Program-made: the position numbers and the translations under genes
In this document: positions 34,459-42,312 of the stretch, piece after piece
How positions within the stretch are numbered: the stretch's first letter is position 1
How the letters are laid out: every line of letters starts with the position of its first letter
Assembly (NCBI GenBank): GCA_017882285.1
Contig: JADGPS010000018.1
Coordinates: 1 to 42,312 of the forward strand
Direction: 5' to 3'
From: Paludibacter sp.
GTDB taxonomy: Bacteria; Bacteroidota; Bacteroidia; Bacteroidales; Paludibacteraceae
Length of the DNA stretch: 42,312 bases
Notes under the pieces: model-generated
What the model was told of the DNA's origin: nothing
What the model saw: only the letters and a program-made list of their open reading frames with translations
Databases searched by the model: none

Positions 34459-37308
34459 TCATTTTAGCTTAATACTTGTTTTGCCTCCCATATAACGAAC
34501 AATTTTCACTTCATTCGTAGTTCCATCAATTCCAATTGGATGGTTTGCGTCAACAAATATGACATTAAAGTTACGTTCCTTAGTCATTCCGTTAAAGCTT
34601 CCTTTTCTATTTGCAATACTAAGCGTTTTATTCTGGTCGTTGTAGTCAAACTTTATAGTTGAATAAGACCCTTTTTCGTAATTATAATTTACATTTTCAT
34701 CTTCATATAAGCTAAATGCTCCGTTTTTACCGGCATATACATACAAAGTCAAATCGGTTTGAGCTTGCGTTGTGTTTTGAATTTGTTTTCCCATTGGAAG
34801 TATACTACCGGCTACAACAAATATTGGCATGCGTTCGTAAGGAGCAGCGACGGTTTGTTTTTCTCCACCGGCGGTGAATGTTCCGTTATATAAGTTGTAC
34901 CATCCGGCACTTTTTGGAAAATAGACTTCTCGTGTTCTGGCTTTGTAATTAGTAACAGGACAAATCATCATTTCTGAACCAAACATATATTGGTCGTCAA
35001 CATTCAATACTTTCGTATCGCTTTCAAAATCCATCATTAGTGGACGCATAATGGTAAAATCGTTGAAATAGCTCATACCGGCCAAAGTATAAATATAAGG
35101 CATTAGGCGATACCGCAGTTTCGTATAGTACAACATAGTTTTATAAGCCGGATGTGTATCGGGAGCAATGTTCCACAATTCGCGGTAAGGAGGTTGACCG
35201 TGTGAACGGAACAGTGGCACAAATGCTCCGAATTGGTTCCAACGCACACTTAGTTCACGCCATTCGTTGCGGTCTTCCGAACCTTCTTTGGCTCGTTCGT
35301 AACGTTTTTCCACGCAGAAGCCTCCGTCATCCATGGTCCAATAAGGATTTCCGGAGATAGAGAAGTTCATTCCTGCGGTGATCTGTGCTTTCATATCTTC
35401 CCAACGGGTACCGATATCACCACTCCAAATGGCAGCAGCATATTTTTGAGAACCAGCAAAACCAGAGCGTGTAAGTAAAAATACGCGATCATTATTGTTG
35501 GTGGAACGTTGACCTTCGTAAATACCTTTGGCATTCATTAATCCATAGGCATTAAAGAATTCGGTAGAAGAACCGGCCGCGGTAGGATTCATAAGTTTTT
35601 TCCGATAAGCCATGCTAGAATTTGAATTGATATCTGGTTCGGAAGCATCCATCCACCATGCATCAAAATGTTTGCTGTATAGTTTTTCGTTCATTTGTTT
35701 CCAGAACAATTCACGAGCACCCTGACTGTAAGCATCGTAGAACGAACCAATATAACCCTTTCCAATCCAGTCGCGTACACTATCGTTCACAGCTTGTTGG
35801 TACATCCAACCTTTGTCGGCAAATTCTTTATAATTTTTTGTGCTGGTATAGAATTTAGGCCAAACAGAAATCATAATACGAGCTGCAGAGTCATGAACTT
35901 CTTTCACCATTGCTTCCGGATTCGGGAAACGAGTTGAATCAAATTCGTGGCTTCCCCATGCATCTTGTTTCCAGTACGACCAATCTTGTACGATATTATC
36001 AATCGGAATTTGACGACGTCTGAATTCGCGTAAGGTGCTGAGTAACTCATCTTGTGTTTTGTAACGCTCGCGACTTTGCCAGAATCCCATGGCCCATTTA
36101 GGCATTATTTGCGCTTTGCCCGTTACAGTGCGGTAGCCACTAATAACCTGGTCGGCATTATTCCCACGAATAAAATAATAATCGAGTTGTTTTCCCATTT
36201 CCGACCAGAACGAGAGTTTGCTTTGTTCTTCGGCAGTAACAGGGCTGAGGGCTTTCAAACTGATATATGAAACGCCTCCATCGGGTAACCATTCTATACG
36301 GAGTTTGTGTTTTGTATTAGCCTGAAGATTGGCTGTGAATTTATAACTATTTGGATTCCATGCTGTGCGCCAGCGCTCGGTTACAACTAAACTATCGTCC
36401 AGATACACTTTGGTATATCCGGCATAATACAATATAAAATGAAATAATCCGCTTTCGGTTGGTTGTATTTCGCCGTTCCAGGTTATAGCGGCATTATTGA
36501 AAGGAAAATCTTTTGGAAAGTTTGTAACGGTTTCGAGGTTTTCGTAATCTATGGTTTTTTCTGTTCGTTCAACAAAAACATTTTTGGGGTCTTTGTTTAC
36601 CATATAAGTAGCGGTAAGTCCGCCTTCTTTTCCATTTTTATCAAATAATTTGAATTGATTCAGATTGGCATATTCACGTGGATCACCAAAGCGTGTGAGA
36701 GAATAATTGTCCCAAAGAATACCGTAATTCTTATTGGAAACAATAAACGGAACTGAAACTTTGGTATTGTATTGATACAAAACTTCATTTTTGCCTTTGT
36801 AATTAAATTCATTGGATTGATGTTGACCTAAACCGTAGAATGCTTCGTCGGATGGTGATTCAAATACCTGACGAAACGTGTAACCGGCATGACCGTCAAC
36901 TTCAATGGGTTTGAAAGTTTTTCCGCCACCACGTTGTTCCTGAAGGATAATATTTCCTTTCAAATCGGTAAAGGTTATTTCACCGGTTTTAAGAGAAATG
37001 AGTGCTTTCATAGTTAGGGTTTTCAATATCACTGTGTCACCATGTTCAGTTGCGTCCCAACTATCATTTTGGATATCGGCAAAAGTTGCTATCAAACTTG
37101 GAACATCGGAAAGTTCTTTGGAAGGAGAAGCTGTTACACGAATAATATCGTCGGTAACCACTTTTAATCGAAGAGTTCTAACATCCTCGGGAGAGGATTG
37201 TTTAAGGGAAATCAGAATGCCATCTGTAGTTTTCTGATAAGGCGTACGGTTACATCCTACCAAAGATGTAACGAGATATAACAACACAATCAATTTGTAC
37301 TTGTTCAT
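34459..37308 (-). CDS. Glycoside hydrolase family 31 with PA14 insert (alpha-xylosidase-like)
   Basis: A 949-residue lipoprotein enzyme. The start at 37308 gives a lipobox ending at C19 ('LVGC') without following acids, so it may stay on the periplasmic side. The longer frame to 37440 runs through the promoter and is rejected. The N-terminal sandwich is interrupted by a PA14-like domain (about 265-355: 'GLFHFILYYAGYTKVYLDDS'). The barrel has nucleophile D554 in 'WWMDASEPD' and acid/base D631 in 'WSGDIGTRW'. A PA14 insert marks xyloglucan alpha-xylosidases such as CjXyl31A, which remove xylose from the non-reducing end of imported oligosaccharides. It diverges from the HTCS gene and precedes susC. 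Alpha-glucosidase activity is the alternative. Confidence 0.9.
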   Translation of the reverse strand: MNKYKLIVLLYLVTSLVGCNRTPYQKTTDGILISLKQSSPEDVRTLRLKVVTDDIIRVTASPSKELSDVPSLIATFADIQNDSWDATEHGDTVILKTLTMKALISLKTGEITFTDLKGNIILQEQRGGGKTFKPIEVDGHAGYTFRQVFESPSDEAFYGLGQHQSNEFNYKGKNEVLYQYNTKVSVPFIVSNKNYGILWDNYSLTRFGDPREYANLNQFKLFDKNGKEGGLTATYMVNKDPKNVFVERTEKTIDYENLETVTNFPKDFPFNNAAITWNGEIQPTESGLFHFILYYAGYTKVYLDDSLVVTERWRTAWNPNSYKFTANLQANTKHKLRIEWLPDGGVSYISLKALSPVTAEEQSKLSFWSEMGKQLDYYFIRGNNADQVISGYRTVTGKAQIMPKWAMGFWQSRERYKTQDELLSTLREFRRRQIPIDNIVQDWSYWKQDAWGSHEFDSTRFPNPEAMVKEVHDSAARIMISVWPKFYTSTKNYKEFADKGWMYQQAVNDSVRDWIGKGYIGSFYDAYSQGARELFWKQMNEKLYSKHFDAWWMDASEPDINSNSSMAYRKKLMNPTAAGSSTEFFNAYGLMNAKGIYEGQRSTNNNDRVFLLTRSGFAGSQKYAAAIWSGDIGTRWEDMKAQITAGMNFSISGNPYWTMDDGGFCVEKRYERAKEGSEDRNEWRELSVRWNQFGAFVPLFRSHGQPPYRELWNIAPDTHPAYKTMLYYTKLRYRLMPYIYTLAGMSYFNDFTIMRPLMMDFESDTKVLNVDDQYMFGSEMMICPVTNYKARTREVYFPKSAGWYNLYNGTFTAGGEKQTVAAPYERMPIFVVAGSILPMGKQIQNTTQAQTDLTLYVYAGKNGAFSLYEDENVNYNYEKGSYSTIKFDYNDQNKTLSIANRKGSFNGMTKERNFNVIFVDANHPIGIDGTTNEVKIVRYMGGKTSIKLK

Positions 37309-37360
37309 GATTTTAATAATAGTATATGAATTGGAAATAAATTTCGCATTTAAGGCTTGA

Positions 37361-37368
37361 CAAATATA
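37361..37368 (-). promoter_or_regulatory. Promoter -7 box for GH31
   Basis: Minus-strand TATATTTG fits TAnnTTTG, 53 bases upstream of the GH31 start. No -33 TTTG is seen; instead TAGGGGT repeats lie just upstream, as expected if an activator is needed. Confidence 0.5.
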
Positions 37369-37388
37369 CGACACCGATTTCATTTCAT

Positions 37389-37470
37389 TAGGGGTGAATG
37401 TTTTTATCACAGGTTGTATTTGATAACCTATAGGGGTCAAATGTTCTCTTAATGGGTCTTAATTGATAAC
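37389..37470. repeat. Direct repeats between HTCS and GH31, possible operator
   Basis: TAGGGGTGAATGTT (37389-37402) and TAGGGGTCAAATGTT (37431-37445) start 42 bases apart. TTGATAAC occurs at 37420-37427 and 37463-37470, 43 bases apart, with a partial 'aatgggtc' at 37451. The interleaved spacing of about four helical turns suggests binding sites for the AraC-type domain of the adjacent HTCS. Confidence 0.45.
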
Positions 37471-37507
37471 AAGCAAAAATATCTTTTAATACCCCGCAAT
37501 AATTTTA

Positions 37508-37515
37508 TACATTTG
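37508..37515 (+). promoter_or_regulatory. Promoter -7 box for the HTCS gene
   Basis: TACATTTG is a perfect TAnnTTTG match 30 bases before the ATG. TTTT lies at the -33 position (37484-37487) with 20-base spacing. Confidence 0.55.
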
Positions 37516-37545
37516 CACTATCAAAGCTAATGCAAATTAACATTT

Positions 37546-40500
37546 ATGAAAAGACATATACTGACCTTGCTACTTATCTTAGCTATAGGGTTACAAGCTG
37601 AAACCTATAATTTCACACGCTTAGATAATACCCACGGTTTATCGAATAACCAGATTGGATGTATTTTCAAGGATAGTCGCGGTTTTGTGTGGATAGGCAC
37701 TAACTACGGACTGAACCGCTATGATGGTAATCAAGTCAAAGTTTACAAGTCGATAAAAAACGACACAACCAGTTTATTGTACAATGCTGTTCCCGAAATT
37801 CAAGAAGATTATGCAGGAAACTTATGGATTAGAGGAACAGGCAGTTATATAGTTTACGATATCATTACCGAAAAATTTATACGCACCCTGTCACCTATTC
37901 TCTCACCATTGGGAATTCGTTTTACGCCAACTCTGGTAGAAATAGACAGTCAGAAAAATTATTATTTTTATCATGCTAACGATGGGATTTATAAATACGA
38001 TATTAAAAACAAAAAACTGTTGCGTTTTAAACAATCGGAAAGTGCCAATACGCTTAGCAAAGGTATTGTTAATAGTATCAAGGTTGAACGCGGTTATTTT
38101 TGGGTGCTTTTTCAATCGGGATTGCTCGAACGCTTCAACGAGAAAACCAATACAGTGGATTTTCGAAATCGATATGTTCTGGAGACCGCTCTGGGAGCAA
38201 GTATTAATAAAATTCTATATCTTGATTCTGATGGATGCCCCTGGATTTATCCGGGTATAGGTGACAAAGGAGTTTTGTATTTTGATTTGTCCAGATCTCA
38301 ATGGGTTTTCTTTGGTAATGATAAAAAGGATTTTAGGAATCCCGTTGATCAGTATATAACGTCTAACTTTGTGCGCGCTATTGCACAAGACCAGAAAGGA
38401 CGGGTCTGGATAGCAACCGATCATGGTGGAGTAAATATCTTTGATAAAATGACCTCCGAGATGACTGTTCTCCGCAACGACCCAATGAATCCAAACTCTC
38501 TTAGTCAAAACTCAGCTATCAGTTTGTATTATGACAATTCCGGTATTATGTGGGTAGGAACCTATAAAAATGGTGTTTCGTACTACCATCCCGGTATGTT
38601 TAAATTTGATAAATCTCCCTTGTTTTTTTATCACAATCCCGATCTGGAAAACAAAGATTGTAATAATCTTTACGAAGACCGGAAAGGAAATCTGTGGATA
38701 GGAACCAATGGAAGTGGTTTGCTAAAGTGGAACAATTCAAACCGTAAATTTACGCTTTATCGCAATCAAAAAGAGAATCCAACGAGTATCTCTTCGGATA
38801 TTGTGATTTCTATGTTGGAAGATAAAAAAGGAACGATGTGGTTCGGGACTTTTCTGGGTGGACTGAATCAACTGGTGGGAGAGCGGTTTAAACCTTACTT
38901 ACCCGAAGTAAACAATCCCAATTCATTATCGAATAAAAGTATTTACGGATTGGTGGAAGATCGTCAGCAAAATCTTTGGATTGCTACTCTTGGAGGCGGT
39001 TTGGATAAACTGGATGCTCAGCGGAAAAATTTTAGCCGACATACCGTCGGAAATTTAACCGGTATATCGTCCGACTTTATTTTATCTTTATATTCAAAAG
39101 ATTCTTCTTTGGTTTATTTAAGTACAACCAACGGAATCGATATGCTGAACACAGCTACGAATACAATTACGCCTGTTTTCAAAAATCGCTTACAGCAAAA
39201 CAAACTCTCTGATTTAATCACCTACAATACGCTTGTCGACCGCCGAAATCAACTTTGGATAGCTACCGACAACGGTATCAATGTATATAATACCGAACGA
39301 AATACGATTACATATATTAATAAAACCAGCGGTTTGCCGAGTGATCAGGTAGTGTCGTTGGTGGAAGATAACAGCGGAAATGTTTGGGTTGGTACGCGAA
39401 ATGGACTGGCTTGTGTTTATTGTATTAACAAAGGGGCTAAGTATGAGTATACAGTTGTTTCCTTCGACGAAAATGATGGATTGCTGAGTTCTATTTTTAA
39501 TCAAAATGCGGTTTTCAAGAATAAACAAGGGAAGATATACATTGGCTGCACTAAAGGATATACCGTTTTCGATCCGCAGGCCATTCACTTCAATACTATC
39601 GTTCCACAACCACATTTCACCCAACTAATAATAGGTAGCGACGAAATACAACCCGGTGAAAAGTATAAGAATCGAATTGTGATAGATAGCTCTATTGCAC
39701 ACCGAAATAAAATTGTGTTGCAATACGACGATAAAAACTTTACCGTTAATTTCTCGGCCTTGAGTTATATTCATCCCGAAAAAAACCGTTATCGATATAA
39801 ACTGAAGGGTTTTGACGAAGACTGGATCGAAACAAAAAATGGTATCGGATCGGCAAGCTATTCCAATCTAAATCAAGGAACCTACCAGCTTATTGTATAT
39901 GCCAGTAATAACGATAATGTATGGACCACCAAACCGTTGATACTCGAAATTGTTATGCAGCCACCGTTTTGGTTTGCGTGGTGGGCTATTACCATTTACA
40001 TAATATTAGGGTTGACTTTGCTGTGGTACATAGTAAATTTCAATCTACGGAAACAAGAACGTGAATTTGAAAATACCCAACGCATGCGTGAAGCCAAGCA
40101 ATTGCACGAAGTGGATGAAATGAAATTCCGGTTTTTTACCAATATCAGTCACGAATTCCGTACACCTCTGACGCTGATAATCAATCCGGTGGAAAAATTG
40201 TTAGATGAGTCAAAAACAGATGAAGAAAAATCGTTGCTTTCCATTATTTTACGGAATGCCAACGGGTTATTAGAACTTGTGAATCAGTTGCTGGATTTTC
40301 GGAAACTGGATGTTCAAAAAGATACGCTGAATATATCGGTAGGAGACGTGGTGGCTTTCATTAAGGATATTTGCTATTCCTTTACCGAATTGGCAAACCG
40401 GAAATCCATCAGTTTTTCCTTCTCAACATCTGTATCGGAACTGCGGATAGAGTTTGATTCTGAAAAAATGAAGAAGATTGTTTCAAATCTCCTATCGAAT

Positions 40501-41670
40501 GCATTTAAGTTTACCCCTCCTGATGGAAAGATTGATGTTCATATCGGATTGGTGCAACAGCTTAACGATGAAAAACAGGTATTGAAAATTTCTATATCTG
40601 ACAGTGGCATTGGTATTCCGTCTAAGGACCTTGACCGCATATTCGAACGGTTCTACAGGGTGGAAAATCCCGAGAATGGTCATCAAACAGGCACCGGTGT
40701 AGGACTGCACATTGCCAGCGAATATGTAAAACTGCATCAGGGCTATATCGGTGTAAAAAGCACTCTCGGTAAAGGCTCTACTTTCTCTGTAGTTATTCCG
40801 GCCAATGAACATATTCACGAAGAAATTATTGCTCAAAATGGAATTGAAAGCGAAATCCCAGAAGAGCTAACCCCCGAAGAAGAAGCTATTTCGGAAGAAC
40901 ACCGCAGTAAATTGCCGCTTATGTTAGTAGTCGACGATAATGAAGATTTCCGCAATTTTATTGCGGCCTTATTTACCGAAAGCTATCGCATTTTGAAAGC
41001 CGTAGATGGGGAAGAAGCTCACAAAATAATTCTGGATAAAATGCCCGATATTATTATTTGTGACGTGATGATGCCAAAAATGGATGGCTTCGAATTGTGC
41101 CGTAAGGTAAAACAGGATATTCGTATTTCACACATTCCTATTATTTTGCTAACTGCCAAAGCCGGCGACGAGAATAAATACATTGGTCTGGAGGCCGGTG
41201 CCGAAGATTATATTGCCAAGCCGTTCAACATGGAAATGCTGGCACTCAAGGTATCGCGTATTATCGAAAGGCAAAGAAAGACCCGCGATCAGTTTAAACA
41301 CAAAGTGGATATTACTACCGGCGAAGTGGAAATTACCTCCATGGACGAGAAGTTTGTGAAGAAAGCCGTGGCACTGGTCGAAGCCAATATTGCCAGCAGT
41401 GAGTTTCTGGTGGAAGATCTCTGTCGCGAAATGGGCATGAGTCGCGTGTATTTTTACAAAAAGATACTCTCACTAACCGACAAAACGCCTTCGGAATTTA
41501 TCCGATTTATCCGCCTGAAACGTGCAGCCGATTTATTGGAAAAAAGTCAGATGTTTGTCAACGAAGTGGCGTATCATGTGGGTTTCAACGATCCAAAATA
41601 TTTCCGTAAATACTTTAAAGACGAATATGGAGTGAGTCCCAACGAATATAAAAAGAAGTTTGTGAATTAA
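37546..41670 (+). CDS. Hybrid two-component system sensor/regulator (HTCS)
   Basis: A 1374-residue one-protein signalling system that senses a glycan breakdown product in the periplasm and activates the locus. A signal peptide (1-18) is followed by many Reg_prop propeller repeats ('FKDSRGFVWIGTNYGLNRYD' style). A Y_Y_Y domain (about 728-800: 'YRYKLKGFDEDWIE') and one membrane helix (about 810-832) come next. The HisKA domain carries phospho-accepting H869 in 'NISHEFRTPL', the HATPase has 'NLLSNAFKF' and 'GTGVGLHIA', and the receiver has D1173 in 'CDVMMPKMDG'. The C-terminal AraC domain ends 'DPKYFRKYFKDEYGVSPNEY'. Length and order are standard for HTCS. Divergent from GH31, with direct repeats between, so the locus is its likely target. 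Confidence 0.97.
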   Translation: MKRHILTLLLILAIGLQAETYNFTRLDNTHGLSNNQIGCIFKDSRGFVWIGTNYGLNRYDGNQVKVYKSIKNDTTSLLYNAVPEIQEDYAGNLWIRGTGSYIVYDIITEKFIRTLSPILSPLGIRFTPTLVEIDSQKNYYFYHANDGIYKYDIKNKKLLRFKQSESANTLSKGIVNSIKVERGYFWVLFQSGLLERFNEKTNTVDFRNRYVLETALGASINKILYLDSDGCPWIYPGIGDKGVLYFDLSRSQWVFFGNDKKDFRNPVDQYITSNFVRAIAQDQKGRVWIATDHGGVNIFDKMTSEMTVLRNDPMNPNSLSQNSAISLYYDNSGIMWVGTYKNGVSYYHPGMFKFDKSPLFFYHNPDLENKDCNNLYEDRKGNLWIGTNGSGLLKWNNSNRKFTLYRNQKENPTSISSDIVISMLEDKKGTMWFGTFLGGLNQLVGERFKPYLPEVNNPNSLSNKSIYGLVEDRQQNLWIATLGGGLDKLDAQRKNFSRHTVGNLTGISSDFILSLYSKDSSLVYLSTTNGIDMLNTATNTITPVFKNRLQQNKLSDLITYNTLVDRRNQLWIATDNGINVYNTERNTITYINKTSGLPSDQVVSLVEDNSGNVWVGTRNGLACVYCINKGAKYEYTVVSFDENDGLLSSIFNQNAVFKNKQGKIYIGCTKGYTVFDPQAIHFNTIVPQPHFTQLIIGSDEIQPGEKYKNRIVIDSSIAHRNKIVLQYDDKNFTVNFSALSYIHPEKNRYRYKLKGFDEDWIETKNGIGSASYSNLNQGTYQLIVYASNNDNVWTTKPLILEIVMQPPFWFAWWAITIYIILGLTLLWYIVNFNLRKQEREFENTQRMREAKQLHEVDEMKFRFFTNISHEFRTPLTLIINPVEKLLDESKTDEEKSLLSIILRNANGLLELVNQLLDFRKLDVQKDTLNISVGDVVAFIKDICYSFTELANRKSISFSFSTSVSELRIEFDSEKMKKIVSNLLSNAFKFTPPDGKIDVHIGLVQQLNDEKQVLKISISDSGIGIPSKDLDRIFERFYRVENPENGHQTGTGVGLHIASEYVKLHQGYIGVKSTLGKGSTFSVVIPANEHIHEEIIAQNGIESEIPEELTPEEEAISEEHRSKLPLMLVVDDNEDFRNFIAALFTESYRILKAVDGEEAHKIILDKMPDIIICDVMMPKMDGFELCRKVKQDIRISHIPIILLTAKAGDENKYIGLEAGAEDYIAKPFNMEMLALKVSRIIERQRKTRDQFKHKVDITTGEVEITSMDEKFVKKAVALVEANIASSEFLVEDLCREMGMSRVYFYKKILSLTDKTPSEFIRFIRLKRAADLLEKSQMFVNEVAYHVGFNDPKYFRKYFKDEYGVSPNEYKKKFVN

Positions 41671-41858
41671 CAGATGACTGAACTTTCGTTCGTAAAATAA
41701 ACGATTGCTATATTTCTGCGAATTGATCATCCTGATTTATCGTGGTGGACGCAAAGAGAAAAACTTAAAAGTTTTTCTACCGATACCCAGCATATCTCAT
41801 TGGCAGTTTTGAATCTTTGCATTGAAAAAAATAGTTTATAACGAACCTTCGAATATTA

Positions 41859-41888
41859 AAAAGCCCCCGATATTCCCGGAGGCTTTTC
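41859..41888. terminator. Terminator between HTCS and the DUF6266-like gene
   Basis: AAAAGCCCCCG and CGGAGGCTTTT arms form an 11-bp stem (one G-U on the minus strand) with A and T runs on both sides. It lies 15 bases past the minus-strand stop at 41904 and may also end the HTCS transcript. The rest of the gap (41671-41858) holds only a 46-codon frame without a start. Confidence 0.75.
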
Positions 41889-41903
41889 AATTTTAATACA
41901 CAA

Positions 41904-42312
41904 TCAAATCATTGTAACACTGCCCAAATACTGACTTGTTGAAACCAATGTCGGGTCACTTGCCGATTGAAAGAAAAGATACACTACCAACTTATCACCT
42001 GCATTTCCATTTGGAAGCGGCACGATACCACTTGCTGACAGTCGGGTTGCTTGTTCTGTCGAATAACTCAGCTCGTGATTGTTAGCATTGTAAACTAACA
42101 TTACGGCTTTATCAGTCGATTCTCCGCGACTATTTACACTATTGTCTTCCCACCGGAAATTTACATTTCCTTCAGTTAGCTCTGCACTTGCCGCTTTTGC
42201 CTGACCTAAATCACCATCGCTGATAAGCACCTTGCTGTAATCAATTTCAAAATTCGGGGCTTCACCGGTTATTGCATTTTTCAATGCAAATTGACAGGCA
42301 TAATTGTATGGT
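41904..42312 (-). CDS. DUF6266-like protein, C-terminal part (runs off the window)
   Basis: The minus strand is open from the window edge to the stop at 41904 (about 135 residues); the N-terminus lies outside. 'ALKNAITGEAPNFEIDYSKV' with 'ISDGDLGQA', and the ending 'LPLPNGNAGDKLVVYLFFQS' then 'STSQYLGSV', resemble the DUF6266 proteins common in Bacteroidetes genomes, whose role is unknown. No signal can be checked. It ends in its own terminator and is not obviously tied to the polysaccharide locus. Confidence 0.7.
   Translation of the reverse strand, partial: PYNYACQFALKNAITGEAPNFEIDYSKVLISDGDLGQAKAASAELTEGNVNFRWEDNSVNSRGESTDKAVMLVYNANNHELSYSTEQATRLSASGIVPLPNGNAGDKLVVYLFFQSASDPTLVSTSQYLGSVTMI

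Noticed and set aside
41701-41841. Plus-strand frame of 46 codons after the HTCS gene ('DHPDLSWWTQREKL...')
   Set aside because: Its composition looks protein-like and it may be a gene remnant, but there is no start codon and I recognise no family.
1-42312. CRISPR array, rRNA genes or known riboswitches
   Set aside because: No regularly spaced identical repeats, no rRNA-like sequence and no riboswitch core that I could recognise on either strand.

Overview
The window looks like a chromosomal segment of an anaerobic, plant-polysaccharide-degrading member of the Bacteroidetes, most likely order Bacteroidales. The evidence is a SusC/SusD pair, a hybrid two-component regulator (HTCS), BACON domains, a DUF6266-like protein, a Fur-PurA pair, and many close matches to the Bacteroidetes promoter box TAnnTTTG. 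Genus cannot be fixed from the sequence; Paludibacter- or Dysgonomonas-like relatives are a guess.

Left part (about 0.5-12.1 kb): mostly genome maintenance. It holds PriA, Tag, RmuC, YraN and a RecB/AddA-type helicase-nuclease, plus an HD phosphohydrolase and a small ribbon-helix-helix-like protein. Between priA and tag sits an AT-rich gene for one polypeptide that joins a PD-(D/E)xK restriction-type domain to an amino-methyltransferase, probably a self-contained modification or restriction protein. It carries a 12-base A tract between its methyltransferase motifs.

Middle (about 12.1-14.0 kb): a scarred accessory region ending at a tRNA-His. A toxin-antitoxin cassette with its own promoter and terminator lies between two copies (about 95% identical, 111 bp) of the start of the helicase gene. 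Beyond it are the C-terminal remnant of a SUI1/YciH gene, a lipocalin-like gene with no proper start, and the C-terminal remnant of a polysaccharide deacetylase gene. The remnants suggest an ancestral SUI1-helicase operon that was broken up. The tRNA-His itself has two mispairs in its acceptor stem.

Then (14.1-18.9 kb) housekeeping genes: an AlkD-like repair protein, Fur, PurA, a YugP-type membrane zinc protease and a MATE exporter.

Right part (19.0-41.7 kb): a polysaccharide utilization locus. The HTCS gene diverges from a minus-strand series: GH31 (PA14-containing, alpha-xylosidase-like), SusC, SusD, a surface glycan-binding lipoprotein, [terminator], a small unknown lipoprotein, a two-BACON GH5_4-like endoglucanase, [terminator], then a BNR_4 propeller protein, GH97 and GH2. 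The GH5/GH31/GH2 set with SusCD matches the logic of xyloglucan loci: surface backbone cleavage, SusCD import, periplasmic removal of xylose and galactose. The GH97 (retaining type by residue spacing) and the BNR_4 protein (with a lyase-like His/His/Tyr/Arg set) are unusual additions and may indicate a non-standard side chain. The window ends inside a DUF6266-like gene.
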